This document shows positions 63,074 to 64,000 of a stretch of DNA of 64,000 bases, one piece after another. The first letter of the stretch is position 1. Each line of letters opens with the position of its first letter. The notes below the pieces were generated by a model. The model was not told where the DNA came from. It did not search any database and saw only the letters and a program-made list of their open reading frames with translations. Source of the DNA: CALDTK01 sp963837005 (GTDB taxonomy: Bacteria > Bacteroidota > Bacteroidia > Chitinophagales > Saprospiraceae); assembly GCA_963837005.1 (NCBI GenBank), contig CAWIMC010000018.1, forward strand, positions 1 through 64,000. The letters are read 5' to 3'. The position numbers and the translations under genes are program-made.

Positions 63074-64000
63074 ATGAAACTACAATACCGCCTGCTCGCG
63101 CTTGCCGCCGTCCTCAGTTTTGGCGCAAGCCTCGCCTCCGCACAAGTCGAACTCTCCTTTGGATACGGGGCGACCGCCAACCGGCTCACGCTCCGGGACA
63201 ATGGCCAGCAGGCGGTCGCCTTCGACTCTCGGGGTTTTACGCGAGTAGCGGGCACCATGACCGCCACCTATCGCCCGAGCGCGCAGTACGGGATCCGCGC
63301 CGTAGGGACCTTTGGTAGTCGGGCCGTCAACGCTGCGCTTGTCGGACCGCAAGCCCAAATCATCAAGCCGTCGGCCAACTTTTACGACCTTGGCCTGGAG
63401 GTCGCCTACTACCCGAGTCCTTGGTGGTCGGTGGGCGTAGGCGGGGGCTATGCTTCTAATAATCTGAGGCGCTTTTTCGGCTCCCCACCGAGCAACCCTA
63501 CTTTTATCCGCCAGCTGACATTGCTCGCGCCGCAGGACTTCGGCTTCGCCACGCTCGCGCTGGAGTACTACGCCGGCATCGTGACCTTTCGGGTGGCCCC
63601 GAACCTATCCATCGGCCGTGTCTACAGCGAGGGGCTCGTCTCGACCAACAGCAATGGCCAGCCGCTACCCAATCCGCAGGGGGCCTGGCTCGGCATCAAC
63701 GCGACCTTGATGGTGAGGGCGCCTTTCGGCAGAACGGAGTACGGCCCGGACATCTCCTTCGACTCGCTGCTCAACCGCGTCACGACACCCGTGACGAGTC
63801 GACTCCCAGGCTGGTCGTTCGGACCATACGGCCAGATCGAATCGACGGGTCTTACCGTCGAGAGCAAACTCAATACCTACAGCGCCCAGCCGACCCGTAT
63901 CCGCGCCGGCGCGCTGGCTACCTACCGCCTCAACGACAACTGGGACCTGCGTGTCTCGGCGGGCTACGCGAGCCTGGGCTGGTCGACGACCCTCGATAGT
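63074..64000 (+). CDS. Predicted outer-membrane barrel protein, paralog B (cut by window end)
   Basis: From ATG 63074 at least 309 residues, continuing past base 64000. The signal peptide is LALAAVLSFGASLASAQ. Strands match paralog A: VELSFGYGATANRL, DLGLEVAYYPSPWWSVGVGG, LALEYYAGIVTFRVAPNLSI and WLGINATLMVRAPFGRTEYG. It starts 58 bp after paralog A, suggesting tandem duplication. The mini-hairpin in the signal region (63117-63131) is perfect. The second (63721-63735) carries one change in the GTTTT arm but keeps its stem and loop. Confidence 0.75.
   Translation, partial: MKLQYRLLALAAVLSFGASLASAQVELSFGYGATANRLTLRDNGQQAVAFDSRGFTRVAGTMTATYRPSAQYGIRAVGTFGSRAVNAALVGPQAQIIKPSANFYDLGLEVAYYPSPWWSVGVGGGYASNNLRRFFGSPPSNPTFIRQLTLLAPQDFGFATLALEYYAGIVTFRVAPNLSIGRVYSEGLVSTNSNGQPLPNPQGAWLGINATLMVRAPFGRTEYGPDISFDSLLNRVTTPVTSRLPGWSFGPYGQIESTGLTVESKLNTYSAQPTRIRAGALATYRLNDNWDLRVSAGYASLGWSTTLDS

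Overview
The window looks like a piece of a high-GC (roughly 60 %) Bacteroidota chromosome, most likely a saprospiral / Lewinella-like marine lineage (inference). Supporting traits are two type IX secretion C-terminal sorting domains, a paired exosortase N (XrtN) and XrtN-type VIT substrate, DUF4874-DUF4832 protein, lipoprotein sulfatases, single-chain glycyl-tRNA synthetase, short AMP nucleosidase, CHRD repeats, and ECF sigma factors overlapping membrane partners. No rRNA, tRNA or CRISPR array was found.

Layout. 1-6.5 kb: coding sequence broken by many single-base frameshifts (DUF4874/DUF4832 protein, an unknown protein, an HTH/PIN toxin-antitoxin-like pair, thrS, an AlbA_2 fragment); because thrS is essential this is probably poor sequence at a contig edge. 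6.6-9.8 kb: MFS exporter, small outer-membrane protein, and a REP-associated tyrosine transposase flanked by its REP hairpins. 9.9-16.2 kb: two sulfatase lipoproteins and a T9SS cargo. 16.6-24 kb: mreB, Uma2 nuclease, DUF1990, bestrophin, tail-specific protease. 24-36 kb: RNase HII, AT-rich lipoprotein island, SMP-30-like protein, OmpA-like protein, prolyl oligopeptidase, thioredoxin, universal stress protein, YhhN, glyS. 36.5-42.3 kb: six-repeat CHRD protein, AMP nucleosidase, methyltransferase, DUF4126. 42.4-47.8 kb: xrtN and its VIT substrate gene, which is split by an IS5-family insertion. 48.4-49.05 kb: a 136-bp tandem array. 49-60 kb: RhlE-like helicase, an AC microsatellite, two ECF sigma / membrane-barrel modules, lipoproteins, proline iminopeptidase. 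61-64 kb: DUF4112 protein and two paralogous outer-membrane proteins, the second cut by the window end.

The most striking signal is not a gene. A 15-nt word occurs about every 1.3-1.5 kb on both strands, inside and between genes: GTTTT, then a 3-base stem arm, a GNAA (rarely GACA or GGCA) tetraloop, then the complementary 3-base arm. The commonest form is GTTTTGGCGAAAGCC. The stem bases change between copies but remain complementary (GGC/GCC, GCC/GGC, GCG/CGC, ACC/GGT, TGC/GCA, GAC/GTC), so the feature under selection appears to be a mini-hairpin rather than one fixed word. I count 41 perfect GNAA copies, 5 with one G-T wobble and 5 with a GACA/GGCA loop. Its density and lack of strand preference resemble DNA uptake sequences, but the stem covariation points to recognition in single-stranded DNA or RNA. 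I know of no described family that matches it.
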